In this document: positions 18,023 to 30,283 of the stretch, piece by piece
Position numbering within the stretch: position 1 is the stretch's first letter
Layout: each line of letters opens with the position of its first letter
Source of the DNA: Rossellomorea aquimaris
Lineage (GTDB): Bacteria > Bacillota > Bacilli > Bacillales > Bacillaceae_B
Assembly (NCBI RefSeq): GCF_008180865.1
Contig: NZ_VTEX01000006.1
Coordinates: forward strand, 344,152-408,151
Direction of reading: 5' to 3'
DNA: 64,000 nucleotides
Notes under the pieces: generated by a model
What the model saw: only the letters and a program-made list of their open reading frames with translations
Database searches by the model: none
What the model was told of the DNA's origin: nothing
Position numbers and translations under genes: made by a program

Positions 18023-18919
18023 TCAATCCCCGCCTTTAATTTTGCTCACAATTTCTTGTTTCCTCCGCTCCAGGAATGCGCTATGGGTGTCATCATTCCT
18101 CAATTGGAACATTTGGATCGCCTTCTCGACATAGGGCAGTGCCTTCTCATAGTCCCCGTCCATTTCGTGATTGTATCCCACATGATAATGCAGCTCCCCG
18201 AGCCCCCAAAGATGCTCTTCATCCAGGCACCACTTGATCGCCTTCAGGCAATACTCAATGGACTCTTCATAGCGACCCAGCTGTGTCAGGACCCGGGCGA
18301 TGTTATAAAATAATCGGGTCTTAATCGATTTATCCATGAGTTGCTGTGTGTGACTCATGATCGCTTCTACTTTTTGATAAAAGCGGAGCGACTCTTCGTG
18401 ACGGTGTAATAGGGTTTCCCACGTCCCGATGGTCATCAGGATTTCCATCTCTCTTTCTGTAGCAGCTTTTTTTTGATGGGCCGTCAGCTGATATGCTTGT
18501 TCCAATAAGGAGAAAGCAGACTCTGCATCTTTCTCGATTTCAAATAGATAGATGGCTTTATGCCAGTAAAGGAGTTGAAGCTTATCGTTATCTTTATTGA
18601 AAAATGGATTTTTTAATTCTGTCCTGACCATTTCCATCATTTCAGTAAATCTTCGTTTCAATCGAAAACCCCTCAATTGTCTTTCTACCTCTCGAAAATA
18701 ATCGATGCGAGGAGTGGTCCCGACTTCAAAGAAGTAGTTTACATCCACTCCAAGCTTTAAGGAAATTTGATATAACGCTGTTGCACTAGGGTAGATATCT
18801 CCCTTCTCCATCCGGCTGATGAGAGCCTGCGTGCAAATGTCTTCAGCCAAATCCCCCTGCGTTAACCCTACCACTTTCCTCAACTCTTTTATCTTCTTTC
18901 CAATAACTGAATAGTCCAT
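18023..18919 (-). CDS. HTH-TPR regulator, PlcR/NprR-like (paralogue 3)
   Basis: 298 residues from ATG 18919, chosen because GGAGGTGAGGAG directly precedes it and the N-terminus M-D-Y-S-V-I-G then aligns with the other copies. A GTG-like extension to 18940 covers the ribosome site. XRE helix-turn-helix at residues 5-60, TPR-type helices after that. It lies just downstream of the pgaC-pgaD operon in the same direction, separated by a GC-rich palindrome, so co-transcription is possible but unproven. Confidence 0.85.
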   Translation of the reverse strand: MDYSVIGKKIKELRKVVGLTQGDLAEDICTQALISRMEKGDIYPSATALYQISLKLGVDVNYFFEVGTTPRIDYFREVERQLRGFRLKRRFTEMMEMVRTELKNPFFNKDNDKLQLLYWHKAIYLFEIEKDAESAFSLLEQAYQLTAHQKKAATEREMEILMTIGTWETLLHRHEESLRFYQKVEAIMSHTQQLMDKSIKTRLFYNIARVLTQLGRYEESIEYCLKAIKWCLDEEHLWGLGELHYHVGYNHEMDGDYEKALPYVEKAIQMFQLRNDDTHSAFLERRKQEIVSKIKGGD

Positions 18920-18988
18920 CTCCTCACCTCCACGTACCAATCCATTCTCTTATTTTAACTGATGAAGGTCCTGTCCCCCGCCCCCAAT

Positions 18989-19345
18989 TCACCCAATATT
19001 CGTCCATTTCTGCGATTGAAGTTCCGTAAGGGTTCCATTCCTTTCGGGGATTGCTTCTTCGAGGTCTTCCAGTGTTACTTCATCAGGCATTCTACGCCTG
19101 TTTAGCTTGCCAAAACGTTTTTTATTATAGAAGCTCCACCCAAATGATAGGATCGCGATGAAAATGATAAACATGACAGTCAAAGGGAGGGCAAATTGTA
19201 AAAAGGCAATGTGACTGAATGATGTGATAAAGTCAAAGGCTGGAGTGAAAAGGAATCCGTTTAATACTATGATGATTAACCATATCAATCCACTGATGAG
19301 ATGGGCAATCACTCGCTTATTCTTCTGTTTTCTTTCGATCATCAT
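18989..19345 (-). CDS. pgaD: PgaD/IcaD-like small membrane subunit
   Basis: The 118-residue protein has two transmembrane helices (about 15-37 and 45-68) followed by a basic N-K-K-R-F-G-K-L-N-R-R-R segment and an acidic V-T-L-E-D-L-E-E tail. This is the layout of PgaD, the c-di-GMP-responsive helper of the PNAG synthase. Its ATG overlaps the synthase stop codon (ATGA), so the two are translationally coupled. Family membership rests on layout and position rather than on strong motifs. Confidence 0.75.
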   Translation of the reverse strand: MMIERKQKNKRVIAHLISGLIWLIIIVLNGFLFTPAFDFITSFSHIAFLQFALPLTVMFIIFIAILSFGWSFYNKKRFGKLNRRRMPDEVTLEDLEEAIPERNGTLTELQSQKWTNIG

Positions 19346-20577
19346 GTCTGTTTCCCTCTATCCGGACTTTCCCAAATGGCATATTCCGATTTCTTTGATG
19401 TGAGTATTCTAAAGGCTTTCGGGATGGCTGGAACCAGTGCGAATATACTGACCATCCAGTAAACCATTGGATACCATCCTGCCCACCATACGTATTGGAG
19501 GAGTTTTTCTTCGTAATGTCTATCAATGAATAAAGCGACCATTAATTGAATTAATGAGATGAAGGCAATATAGGCACCGTAGAACAGCATAGAAGGAGAA
19601 AATCCAAAGAATACTAGATAAATGAGATAGAACATCCAAGATATTGACCATAGGATGCTGAGAGTCTGTTCGATATAAACGGGATATAATCTTCTTTGTC
19701 TGAAATCCTTAAAGATGGATCTATGCCTTATGAGCACTTCCATTCCCCCTTGCGCCCATCTGATCCTCTGATTTAATAAACCTTTTAGCGTTTCCGGGAC
19801 CAGCATCCAGCACAATGCTCTTGGTTCGTACCGTACATCCCAGAACCGTTCCTGAAGTTTCCAGGTGATTCCGATATCATCCGTGATTAAATCCTTGTCC
19901 CAAAAGTTGACGTCAAGAAGGGCTTTTTTCCGAAAGGCAACGAAAACTCCTGAAACGGTCATCATCTTGCCTAAAATTCTTTGAGATCGTTTAATTAAGC
20001 CTATAATGGAAGAGTATTCCACCACCTGGATTTTTCCCAATAAGGATTGCCTGTTACGAACACGAGGATTCCCGGTAACTGCCCCTACACGTTCACTATT
20101 TCTGGGAGTTGTGAAATGAGGGATCATATAGAGTAACGCATTTCTATCCAACATGGCATCACTATCCATCGTCACTACAATTTCACCTTTCGAGGCGATG
20201 GTTCCATAATATAAGGCATTTGCTTTTCCTTTGTTTTCTATAATGTTGATTACTTTTAGCCGATCAATCGAGCGGGTCAACACGGATAAAATGTCTTGTG
20301 TTCCATCAGTGCTGCCATCGTTGATCACGATTATTTCATAATGTTTATAGTTGATGTTATTTAATTCCTTAACCGTCTTCTCAATGTGAGCTTCTTCATT
20401 GTAACAAGGCAAAAGAATGGAGACGAAAGGAAGCTCCTCCAAGTTGTCTTGTATGTCCATCGGTTTTCTTTCACGTCTAATATAGAAGAGTAGACCCGAA
20501 ATGATCCAAACAAGGCTCATGAACAAAGGATAAATGAAAAGAAAGTTTCCAACGGAATGTATGATTGTACTGAGCAA
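19342..20577 (-). CDS. pgaC: Poly-beta-1,6-N-acetylglucosamine synthase
   Basis: The 411-residue membrane GT2 polymerises UDP-GlcNAc and extrudes PNAG. Visible motifs are an N-terminal helix pair, S-I-L-L-P-C-Y-N-E-E, N-D-G-S-T-D-G-T, the substrate-binding D-S-D-A, T-D-D (I-T-D-D-I-G) and Q-R-I-R-W, then three or four C-terminal helices. TTG 20577 is chosen because AAGGAGGT lies 6 nt before it; the longer frame starting at 20601 would translate through the ribosome site. Operon: pgaC-pgaD only; the deacetylase pgaB/icaB is not in the window. The GGDEF/HD-GYP protein at 41361 could supply its c-di-GMP signal. Confidence 0.9.
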   Translation of the reverse strand: MLSTIIHSVGNFLFIYPLFMSLVWIISGLLFYIRRERKPMDIQDNLEELPFVSILLPCYNEEAHIEKTVKELNNINYKHYEIIVINDGSTDGTQDILSVLTRSIDRLKVINIIENKGKANALYYGTIASKGEIVVTMDSDAMLDRNALLYMIPHFTTPRNSERVGAVTGNPRVRNRQSLLGKIQVVEYSSIIGLIKRSQRILGKMMTVSGVFVAFRKKALLDVNFWDKDLITDDIGITWKLQERFWDVRYEPRALCWMLVPETLKGLLNQRIRWAQGGMEVLIRHRSIFKDFRQRRLYPVYIEQTLSILWSISWMFYLIYLVFFGFSPSMLFYGAYIAFISLIQLMVALFIDRHYEEKLLQYVWWAGWYPMVYWMVSIFALVPAIPKAFRILTSKKSEYAIWESPDRGKQT

Positions 20578-20875
20578 TTTCTGACCTCCTTCGCGGTTCA
20601 ATAGATAAGTAAGCGAGGCTATGAATAGTAGAATGATAGGGTCTTTTATTATTTAACGTACATACGGGTTATGTTTTCGATGGGTTAAGAAACAGCTTCT
20701 AGATGATTGAATCATATAAAGGGGGCCAATGAAACTCTTTGAAAGGTCTTTCGTCGTTACTTGATGAAAATATTGTTGGTGTAATTGGGATATTAATGAA
20801 AAAGGAGTTTTGTAGAATCCTGTCGATATAATTTTTAGAAAATTTAAATAAAAACGTTCATCTTCTTGAATGAAG
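20578..20875. other. Divergent promoter region between pgaC and the sugar operon
   Basis: Holds the pgaC ribosome site and promoter on the minus strand and A+T-rich DNA upstream of the ABC operon. No coding potential seen. Confidence 0.5.
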
Positions 20876-20879
20876 GTGA

Positions 20880-20985
20880 TATACTTTGTTTAACTGGTAA
20901 TGACATCATTACTAAGACGGGACATCCTCGGTTTCTTACCAGGTCATACAACGCCTTATACTTCAACTGGTAATAACATCATGAC
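20880..20985 (+). promoter_or_regulatory. Promoter and two operator-like sites of the amino-sugar operon
   Basis: A -10-like TATACT at 20880 is followed by AACTGGTAATGACATCATTAC, in which GTAATGA and TCATTAC form a perfect inverted repeat around CA (20898-20913). A second partial copy, AACTGGTAATAACATCATGAC, lies at about 20958-20980. A third version, AACTGGTAATGATGACATTAAC at 26275, precedes agaS. Their position and sharing make them the likely binding sites of the GntR/HutC repressor encoded at 25531. Confidence 0.6.
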
Positions 20986-21040
20986 AATTATTAAGGCAGG
21001 TAGCTGTATAGGAATATCACTTGAAGAAAGAGGGGGAAAC

Positions 21041-22291
21041 ATGGTGAGAAAGGGTCTTATGGTTTTACTATCGTTAGTGCTTGGGGTGTTTGGGTTGCTG
21101 GCAGGTTGCAGTGACACTTCTTCAGGGGAATCGAAGGACGGAAAGGTCGAGATCAGTTATGGGTTCTGGGATAAGAAGCAAGTACCTGCGATTGAAGAGA
21201 TCATTAAACAGTTTAATGAAGAACATCCGGACATTAAGGTGAAGACGGAGCTGATCCCATACGGGCAGTATTTTCAGAAGCTCGAAACTGCCGCAACAGG
21301 AGGAGCATTGCCTGATGTGTTATGGATGAATGGTCCTCATATTGTTCAATATGCGGAAGGGAAGGTGCTTCTGCCACTGAGCGACCTTGCCGAGAAAGAT
21401 GATTACAGCCTGGATAATTATCCTGAGTCGCTTATTGATCTGTATACGGTAAATGATGAGGTATATGGAATACCTAAGGATTATGATACGACGGGACTGT
21501 GGTATAACAAGAAAATTTTCGACGAGGCCGGTGTCCCTTATCCTGATGATACATGGGATTGGGATATGTTAAAGGAAGCGGCGAAGAAACTGACGAACAA
21601 GGATAAAGGAGTATGGGGCTTTGCTGCAGTGATGGGGAATCAAGGTGGTTACTACGATTTGATTTGGCAGAACGGAGGACACGTAATTTCAGAGGATGGA
21701 AAATCGGTAGGGTTTGATCAGCCTGAAGCGATCGAGGCTTTGAAATACAATATTAGTTTCATCGAAGAGGGAATGTCTCCGACTCAAGCACAGATGAATG
21801 AAACGGCAGCATCGGATCTGTTCTCATCCGGAAAGATCGCCATGATGTTCGATGGTCCCTGGATGGTACCGGAATATAAGAAGAATCCTGATTTGGACGT
21901 AGCGGTTCTGCCAAAAGGAAAGCAGAGGGCTGTTTCGATTCATGGATTGTCCAATGTCATCGCAGCCAATACCAAGCATAAAGAAGCTGCGTGGGAGTTT
22001 GTGAAGTTCCTTGGTTCGAAAGAGGCAGCCGAAGTGTTTGCCGAAACAGGTACGGTCATACCTGCCTTTAACGGTACGCAGGAGGCCTGGATGAATTCTG
22101 TTCCGGAGTTGAACCTTCAAGCGTATATCGACGGAGCTGAGTATTCGAATCCGCTTCCAAGTGTGAAAAACACAGGGCCGATCTGGCAGCATGAAACGGA
22201 TATCCTCAAGAAGGCTTGGGCCGGTGAAGAGAGTGTGGAGAAAGTAGTAAAGGAGCTTGCGGATAAAGCGAATAAAGAACTGGAAGAGTAG
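21041..22291 (+). CDS. ABC sugar-binding lipoprotein (family 1)
   Basis: The 416-residue product begins with a lipoprotein signal (L-L-A-G-C, Cys about residue 23) and is a periplasmic-binding-protein-like solute receptor of the maltose/oligosaccharide class. Visible are E-I-S-Y-G-F-W-D, I-K-Q-F-N-E-E-H-P-D-I-K-V, G-G-A-L-P-D-V-L-W-M and the D-P/G-P-W-M segment. ATG 21041 behind AGAGGGGG is the start; the frame extends to 20900 through the operators and is not translated there. First gene of the amino-sugar operon, it delivers substrate to the two permeases that follow. Confidence 0.9.
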   Translation: MVRKGLMVLLSLVLGVFGLLAGCSDTSSGESKDGKVEISYGFWDKKQVPAIEEIIKQFNEEHPDIKVKTELIPYGQYFQKLETAATGGALPDVLWMNGPHIVQYAEGKVLLPLSDLAEKDDYSLDNYPESLIDLYTVNDEVYGIPKDYDTTGLWYNKKIFDEAGVPYPDDTWDWDMLKEAAKKLTNKDKGVWGFAAVMGNQGGYYDLIWQNGGHVISEDGKSVGFDQPEAIEALKYNISFIEEGMSPTQAQMNETAASDLFSSGKIAMMFDGPWMVPEYKKNPDLDVAVLPKGKQRAVSIHGLSNVIAANTKHKEAAWEFVKFLGSKEAAEVFAETGTVIPAFNGTQEAWMNSVPELNLQAYIDGAEYSNPLPSVKNTGPIWQHETDILKKAWAGEESVEKVVKELADKANKELEE

Positions 22292-22352
22292 GAAAGGAAA
22301 GAAGGGAAGAGTGTTTCTTCTCTTCATTTCCTGACAAAGGAGGAGAAATGAA

Positions 22353-23294
22353 ATGGAACCGCTTCCTCTCCAGGTTGAAACGAAACGAAAGCTTCACGTG
22401 CTTTCATATGCGAGTACGAAGAAACGTTCTGACTATTTATGGGCTTATATCATGATCGCTCCGACGATGATAGGTCTCTTTGTTTTTTATTTATGGCCGA
22501 TGCTTCAGACCTTTTACTTCAGCTTTACCGAGTGGGGGGCATTTGGGACATACGAATGGATCGGGCTGAAGAATTATACAAGGATGCTTACAGATGTGAA
22601 TCTTCTGCAATCATTCAAGAATACAGGGATCTATATCCTATTTACCGTTCCGTTGGGTATTTTCCTTTCGATCCTTGTCGCCGTTTTGCTCAATCAAAAG
22701 ATTAAGGGGACGACGATTTATCGGACGCTGTACTTCCTGCCCGTCATTACCATGCCTGCAGCGATCGCCATGGTGTGGAAATGGTTATACAATTCGGATT
22801 TCGGCTTGTTGAATTACCTGCTGTCCTTTATCGGGATAGAAGGTCCACAATGGTTGACGAATCCAAATATCGCGTTGTATTCGATTATTGCTGTGGCGAT
22901 TTGGAGCGGGATCGGGTATAACATGGTCATTTTTTTATCGGGCCTGCAGGGGATCCCGAAAACGTATTATGAAGCAGCTGAAATGGATGGGGCAGGTCCC
23001 GTTACGATGTTCTTTAAAATTACCTTGCCGCTTCTATCACCGGTCATTTTCTTCGTGTCGATCATGTCGTTGATCGGAGCATTTCAATTCTTCGACCTGA
23101 TCTTTATGATGATCAGTAAAAGCAGTACGGCGCTGGAGAATACTCAATCCATTGTGTATTTGTTCTATCAGCATGCCTTTGTTTTAAATGATAAAGGATA
23201 TGCAGCAGCCATTGCGGTGTTATTACTAGTGGTGATTCTCATCATCACGGTGATCCAGATGGCCCTGCAAAAGAAGTGGGTCCATTATGATTGA
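22353..23294 (+). CDS. ABC sugar permease, MalF/UgpA-type
   Basis: The 313-residue protein has six predicted helices and the cytoplasmic EAA loop E-A-A-E-M-D-G-A-G-P that docks the ATPase. The start ATG follows AAAGGAGG with 8-nt spacing. It pairs with the permease at 23309. No ATPase gene lies in the operon, as is usual in Bacillus carbohydrate importers of this class that share the multitask ATPase MsmX. Confidence 0.9.
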   Translation: MEPLPLQVETKRKLHVLSYASTKKRSDYLWAYIMIAPTMIGLFVFYLWPMLQTFYFSFTEWGAFGTYEWIGLKNYTRMLTDVNLLQSFKNTGIYILFTVPLGIFLSILVAVLLNQKIKGTTIYRTLYFLPVITMPAAIAMVWKWLYNSDFGLLNYLLSFIGIEGPQWLTNPNIALYSIIAVAIWSGIGYNMVIFLSGLQGIPKTYYEAAEMDGAGPVTMFFKITLPLLSPVIFFVSIMSLIGAFQFFDLIFMMISKSSTALENTQSIVYLFYQHAFVLNDKGYAAAIAVLLLVVILIITVIQMALQKKWVHYD

Positions 23295-23308
23295 GGAGGG
23301 AATGACCT

Positions 23309-24142
23309 ATGCAGAAATCGATTCAGTTTGTAAGGAGTAAGACGTTTCTCATCCATTTCATCCTGATCATGGGCTCGATTGTCATGTTGTTTCCCTTTAT
23401 CTGGATGATTCTGACGTCACTGAAAACCTATGCAGAGTCCATTCAGGTTCCGCCTGTGATGATACCGGAAGACTTTCAGTGGAAGAATTATCAAGAGGTA
23501 TTCACTCTGCTGCCATTCTTTAAATTTATGATGAACACATTTATCATTACGGTACTACGGACGGCGGGGCAGTTATTTCTCTGCTCACTGGCTGCCTATG
23601 CCTTTGCGCGGATCGTGTTTCCCGGAAGGAATCTCCTGTTCGTACTGGCTTTGTCCGTATTGATGGTACCAGGTCAGGTATTCCTGCTTCCTCAATACAT
23701 GATCATGGTGAAGCTGGGATGGCTAAATACTCTGCAAGCCGTTGTGGTTCCCGGGTTATTTAGTGCCTTCGGAACATTTCTCTTAAGGCAATTCTTCATG
23801 GGGTTACCGAAGGAGCTTGAGGAGGCGGCCAGACTTGACGGATGCAATCATTTTCAAATCTATTGGCGCATCATGCTGCCACTCGCCAAGCCGGGTTTGA
23901 TCGCCCTTGGGATCTTCACGATTCTATGGTCCTGGAATGAACTGATGTGGCCGATGATCGTGAATAGTTCACCTGAAGCCATGACACTGGCAGTGGGATT
24001 ATCATCTTTACAGGGGCAGTATGGCACCAACTATCCGATCTTGATGGCAGGGTCATTCTTGGCCGTGTTACCGATGTTGATTCTATTTATCATATTACAG
24101 AAGCAATTTATAGAAGGAATTGCAATCACCGGTGGAAAATAA
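23309..24142 (+). CDS. ABC sugar permease, MalG/UgpE-type
   Basis: The 277-residue, six-helix protein has the EAA loop E-L-E-E-A-A-R-L-D-G-C-N and the P-F-I-W-M-I-L-T-S-L-K opening typical of MalG-type permeases. It begins 14 nt after the partner permease behind a GGAGGG ribosome site. It forms the second half of the import channel. Confidence 0.9.
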   Translation: MQKSIQFVRSKTFLIHFILIMGSIVMLFPFIWMILTSLKTYAESIQVPPVMIPEDFQWKNYQEVFTLLPFFKFMMNTFIITVLRTAGQLFLCSLAAYAFARIVFPGRNLLFVLALSVLMVPGQVFLLPQYMIMVKLGWLNTLQAVVVPGLFSAFGTFLLRQFFMGLPKELEEAARLDGCNHFQIYWRIMLPLAKPGLIALGIFTILWSWNELMWPMIVNSSPEAMTLAVGLSSLQGQYGTNYPILMAGSFLAVLPMLILFIILQKQFIEGIAITGGK

Positions 24143-24171
24143 GTTGGTAGGCAACTAAGGGAGGAATGACA

Positions 24172-25431
24172 ATGAAAGCAGCATTAATAGGGGCTGGGAG
24201 CAGGGGATTCTATGCGTATGGGTCCTATGCCCTCCAGTATCCTCATGAAATCGAGTTTATCGCGGTAGCAGAACCGGATAAAGAGAAGCGGGAGAAATTT
24301 GCAGAAGCACATGGAATCCCTGAGAATATGAGATTTGAAGACTGGCCGGACCTGTTGGATCAAGAAAGGGTAGGTGAAGCCCTGCTTATATGCAGCCCGG
24401 ACCGGGATCATTATAAACCTGTCATGCGTGCCATGGAAAAGGGATATAGCATTCTACTGGAGAAACCGATGTCACCGAGCCCCATTGAAACGTTGGCCAT
24501 CGCAGAAGCGGCCGAAAAGCATGACACGCTCCTCAGTGTATGCCATGTGATGAGATATGCTCCGTTCTATCAGTCTCTTAAAGAAGTGATTGATCGGAAG
24601 GTGATCGGGGATATTGTCTCGGTTCAATGGAATGAGAATGTCGGTTATTTCCATCAGGCTCATAGCTTTGTCCGTGGAAATTGGCGCAATTCGAAGGAAT
24701 CAAGTCCGATGATTCTTCAGAAGAGCTGTCATGATATGGATATGCTCGCCTGGTTGATCGGAACGGAATGTAAGAGCGTTTCGTCCTATGGAAGTCTCAC
24801 CTATTTTAAAGAGGAGAACGCTCCTGAGGGATCGACCCACCGCTGTCTGGATGGCTGTAAGGTGGAGAAAGAATGTCCGTATTCCGCTGCGAAGTGGTAT
24901 CTTCATGACCGGGATGTGTGGCCGGCGAATGTTGTTTCGGCAAGTCCCAGTATCGAAAGCCGCTTGAAGGCGATCCAGGAAGGTCCTTACGGCCGCTGCG
25001 TATACCGGTGCGACAATGATGTGGTGGACCATCAAGTCGTCAATTTATTATTTGACGGGGATGTGACGGTGTCGTTCACGATGACTGCCTTTACGAAGGA
25101 AACGTATCGAAACTTCAAGATCATGGGAACAAAAGGGGAAATTACAGGTCATGACGCAGATAACGAATTAATCATCAAGCATTTTACCGGGAAAAAGGAA
25201 GTGATCCATCCTCCAACCGTGGATGGCGGTCACATGGGTGCTGATACGAGTATCATGCAGGATTTTATCAACCGGGTCCGCACGAAGGATAAAGGAACAT
25301 TAACATCTGCCAGACTCTCTTCTCAAAGTCATTTGATTGCCTTTGCAGCGGAGGAATCGAGACTGTCAGGTGCGACGATCGAATTAAAAAAATATATTGA
25401 AGAATTGGAAAAGGCAAAAGAAAATGCTTAA
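24172..25431 (+). CDS. Gfo/Idh/MocA-family NAD-dependent protein
   Basis: The 419-residue product has an N-terminal Rossmann fold (A-L-I-G-A-G-S-R-G-F), the E-K-P-M family motif near residue 95 and a C-terminal alpha/beta domain with K-S-C-H-D-M-D (residue about 185). An unusual Cys-rich insertion (C-L-D-G-C-K-V-E-K-E-C-P, then C-V-Y-R-C) could bind metal. Family members are sugar dehydrogenases, but some (GH109, GH4-like mechanism) are NAD-dependent glycosidases acting on N-acetylhexosaminides. Within an amino-sugar operon either role fits. ATG 24172 is correctly spaced from GGGAGG; ATG 24166 is too close. Confidence 0.85.
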   Translation: MKAALIGAGSRGFYAYGSYALQYPHEIEFIAVAEPDKEKREKFAEAHGIPENMRFEDWPDLLDQERVGEALLICSPDRDHYKPVMRAMEKGYSILLEKPMSPSPIETLAIAEAAEKHDTLLSVCHVMRYAPFYQSLKEVIDRKVIGDIVSVQWNENVGYFHQAHSFVRGNWRNSKESSPMILQKSCHDMDMLAWLIGTECKSVSSYGSLTYFKEENAPEGSTHRCLDGCKVEKECPYSAAKWYLHDRDVWPANVVSASPSIESRLKAIQEGPYGRCVYRCDNDVVDHQVVNLLFDGDVTVSFTMTAFTKETYRNFKIMGTKGEITGHDADNELIIKHFTGKKEVIHPPTVDGGHMGADTSIMQDFINRVRTKDKGTLTSARLSSQSHLIAFAAEESRLSGATIELKKYIEELEKAKENA

Positions 25432-25530
25432 TCAAAACTTCTATCATGGCATCAAGTGATAATTGTCGCAATTTTATGTATAATGAGTATACAAATGGTT
25501 ATGACAAAGATACCACTAAAGGAGTTTAAC

Positions 25531-26250
25531 ATGATAGAAAAAGATAATCGCTTACCATTATATTATCAGCTGATGGATATCCTTCTCGAAAAGATCGAGA
25601 AGGGTGAACTTGCGGAGCAGGAGCAGTTACCCTCTGAACGGGAGCTGTGTGAAACATACAAAGTGAGCCGAACGACGGTAAGGCAAACGATGCAGGAGCT
25701 TGAAAAGGGCGGCTACATCTATAAGGTTCACGGCAAGGGATCCTATGTTTCGCCGAAGACCTATAAGCAGAGCCTTGTTGAGTTCTACAGCTTCACAGAA
25801 GAAATGAAGAAAATCGGGAAACATCCTTCCACACAGGTCGTTTCATTTGAAAAAGTACCTTGTGACAGCACGATTTCGAAATCTATGAAACTGCCGGTGG
25901 AAGAAGAAGTATTCAAGATCACGAGATTGAGACTTGCTGACGAAGAACCGATGATTTATGAAACCTCATATGTTCCGGTAGGGCGTTTTACCAATCTCAC
26001 GAAGGAACAATTGGAATATACGCCAATGTATGAAATCTTTCGGTCCCAATACGATGTGACGATCACTAGAGCACTGGAAAGCTTCAATGCTGTCAGCGCG
26101 GAAAGACAGGCAGCCGCCATGCTGACCATTGAAGAAAACTCACCGTGTCTCCGACTGGAGCGTATTACGTATGAAGATCAAGACGTCATTGAATATACCA
26201 TCTCCATCGCAAGGGGAGATAAATTTACGTACACAGTTGAATTGAAGTAG
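25531..26250 (+). CDS. GntR/HutC-family repressor of the amino-sugar operon
   Basis: 239 residues: winged helix-turn-helix at about 1-70 (L-P-L-Y-Y-Q-L, L-P-S-E-R-E-L, S-R-T-T-V-R-Q-T-M), then a UTRA ligand-binding domain (Y-S-F-T-E-E-M, Y-E-T-S-Y-V, L-E-S-F-N-A-V-S-A). This is the NagR/YvoA/AgaR-type layout; such repressors are released by phosphorylated amino sugars. ATG 25531 follows AAAGGAG; the frame extending to 25456 lacks a ribosome site. It is encoded inside the operon it probably controls, through the GTAATGA-type sites at 20898, 20962 and 26279. Confidence 0.9.
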   Translation: MIEKDNRLPLYYQLMDILLEKIEKGELAEQEQLPSERELCETYKVSRTTVRQTMQELEKGGYIYKVHGKGSYVSPKTYKQSLVEFYSFTEEMKKIGKHPSTQVVSFEKVPCDSTISKSMKLPVEEEVFKITRLRLADEEPMIYETSYVPVGRFTNLTKEQLEYTPMYEIFRSQYDVTITRALESFNAVSAERQAAAMLTIEENSPCLRLERITYEDQDVIEYTISIARGDKFTYTVELK

Positions 26251-26274
26251 GTGCTTTCGAGTATCTATTTCGCT

Positions 26275-26300
26275 TAACTGGTAATGATGACATTAACAGT
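26275..26300 (+). promoter_or_regulatory. Operator-like site before agaS
   Basis: AACTGGTAATGATGACATTAAC repeats the AACTGGTAATGA half-site found upstream of the ABC genes. Its presence here suggests an internal, separately regulated promoter for the catabolic genes. Confidence 0.55.
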
Positions 26301-26315
26301 TTTGGAGGAATGGGT

Positions 26316-29304
<2,989 letters not shown>

Positions 29305-29327
<23 letters not shown>

Positions 29328-30222
29328 CATAGGAGGCACGTTTATTAAATATGGCGTTTTTGATCCAAAGGGTAACCTTCTTGTTAAAAGTAAAATGGCA
29401 ACCCCCACAAGCCATGAGATCCCTGACGTATTAAATAACAAAGTGAAATTGCTTCAGCAAGATTTTCATATCTCTGCCATTGGCATTTCTTCTTGCGGTC
29501 TGGTGGATCGTGAGAAAGGAATGATATTATTCTCGAATAATATTAAAGGATATAGTGGAATGAAGCTGGGAGAGATATTATTTTCCATGACCCAAATACC
29601 GGTATCGGTTGAAAACGATGTAAAAAGTGCGTGCCTTGGCGAGATGTGGCAAGGTGCTGTCAAGGGTAAGAGAAACGCGGTCTTCTTAACACTGGGTACT
29701 GGAATTGGCAGCAGCATCGTGATGGATGGGAGGATCGTCAATGGCTCTTCGGGACTTGCGGGTGAGCTGGGTCATACCGTCATTGTTGCAGGTGGGAAGC
29801 CGTGCAGCTGCGGCAGAAAAGGCTGCCTTGAACGATATGCGTCCACTTCTGCTTTTGTTCAAGACTATAAGGAGCAAAAAGGAGTGGCGGTTGAGGACGT
29901 TTCCGGCGAAACGATTATGGAGCTTGTCAAGCAGGGAGATCCAGTTGCTTTGCTCGTATATGAACGGTTTATTCATTATATTAGTATGGGATTAACGAAT
30001 GTAATTCATCTTCTCAACCCTGAAAAGATCATCATTGGGGGCGGTATCACGGAAGGTGAGGGTCCTTTTATTCAAGATATAAATATACAATTAAGGAAAG
30101 AAGTAATGGATGTATATGGAAATGAGGATACGGTCATTGCTTCCTCTCTAGGAAATGACGCAGGATTATACGGAGCATGTTACTTGGCTTTAAACCGGAT
30201 GAACATGAAAGAATCAGTGTAA
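29305..30222 (+). CDS. ROK-family sugar kinase
   Basis: The 305-residue product has the N-terminal phosphate-binding motif F-D-I-G-G-T-F-I-K, the catalytic region E-N-D-V-K-S-A-C-L-G-E, G-T-G-I-G-S-S-I and the zinc motif C-S-C-G-R-K-G-C-L-E. ATG 29305, 6 nt after GGGGGG, overlaps the PfkB kinase end. ROK kinases act on glucose, GlcNAc, ManNAc or GalNAc; here it would phosphorylate the ABC-imported amino sugar at O6, replacing PTS phosphorylation. Confidence 0.88.
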
Positions 30223-30223
30223 G

Positions 30224-30250
30224 AAGCAGCACCCATAATGGTGTTGCTTG
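30224..30250 (+). terminator. Hairpin between ROK kinase and nagA
   Basis: AGCAGCACC and GGTGTTGCT pair around CATAATG. The tail is only moderately T-rich, so it may attenuate rather than end transcription before nagA. Confidence 0.5.
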
Positions 30251-30283
30251 TTCTGTTTATTTTAATAAAAGGGGATGAGGATA

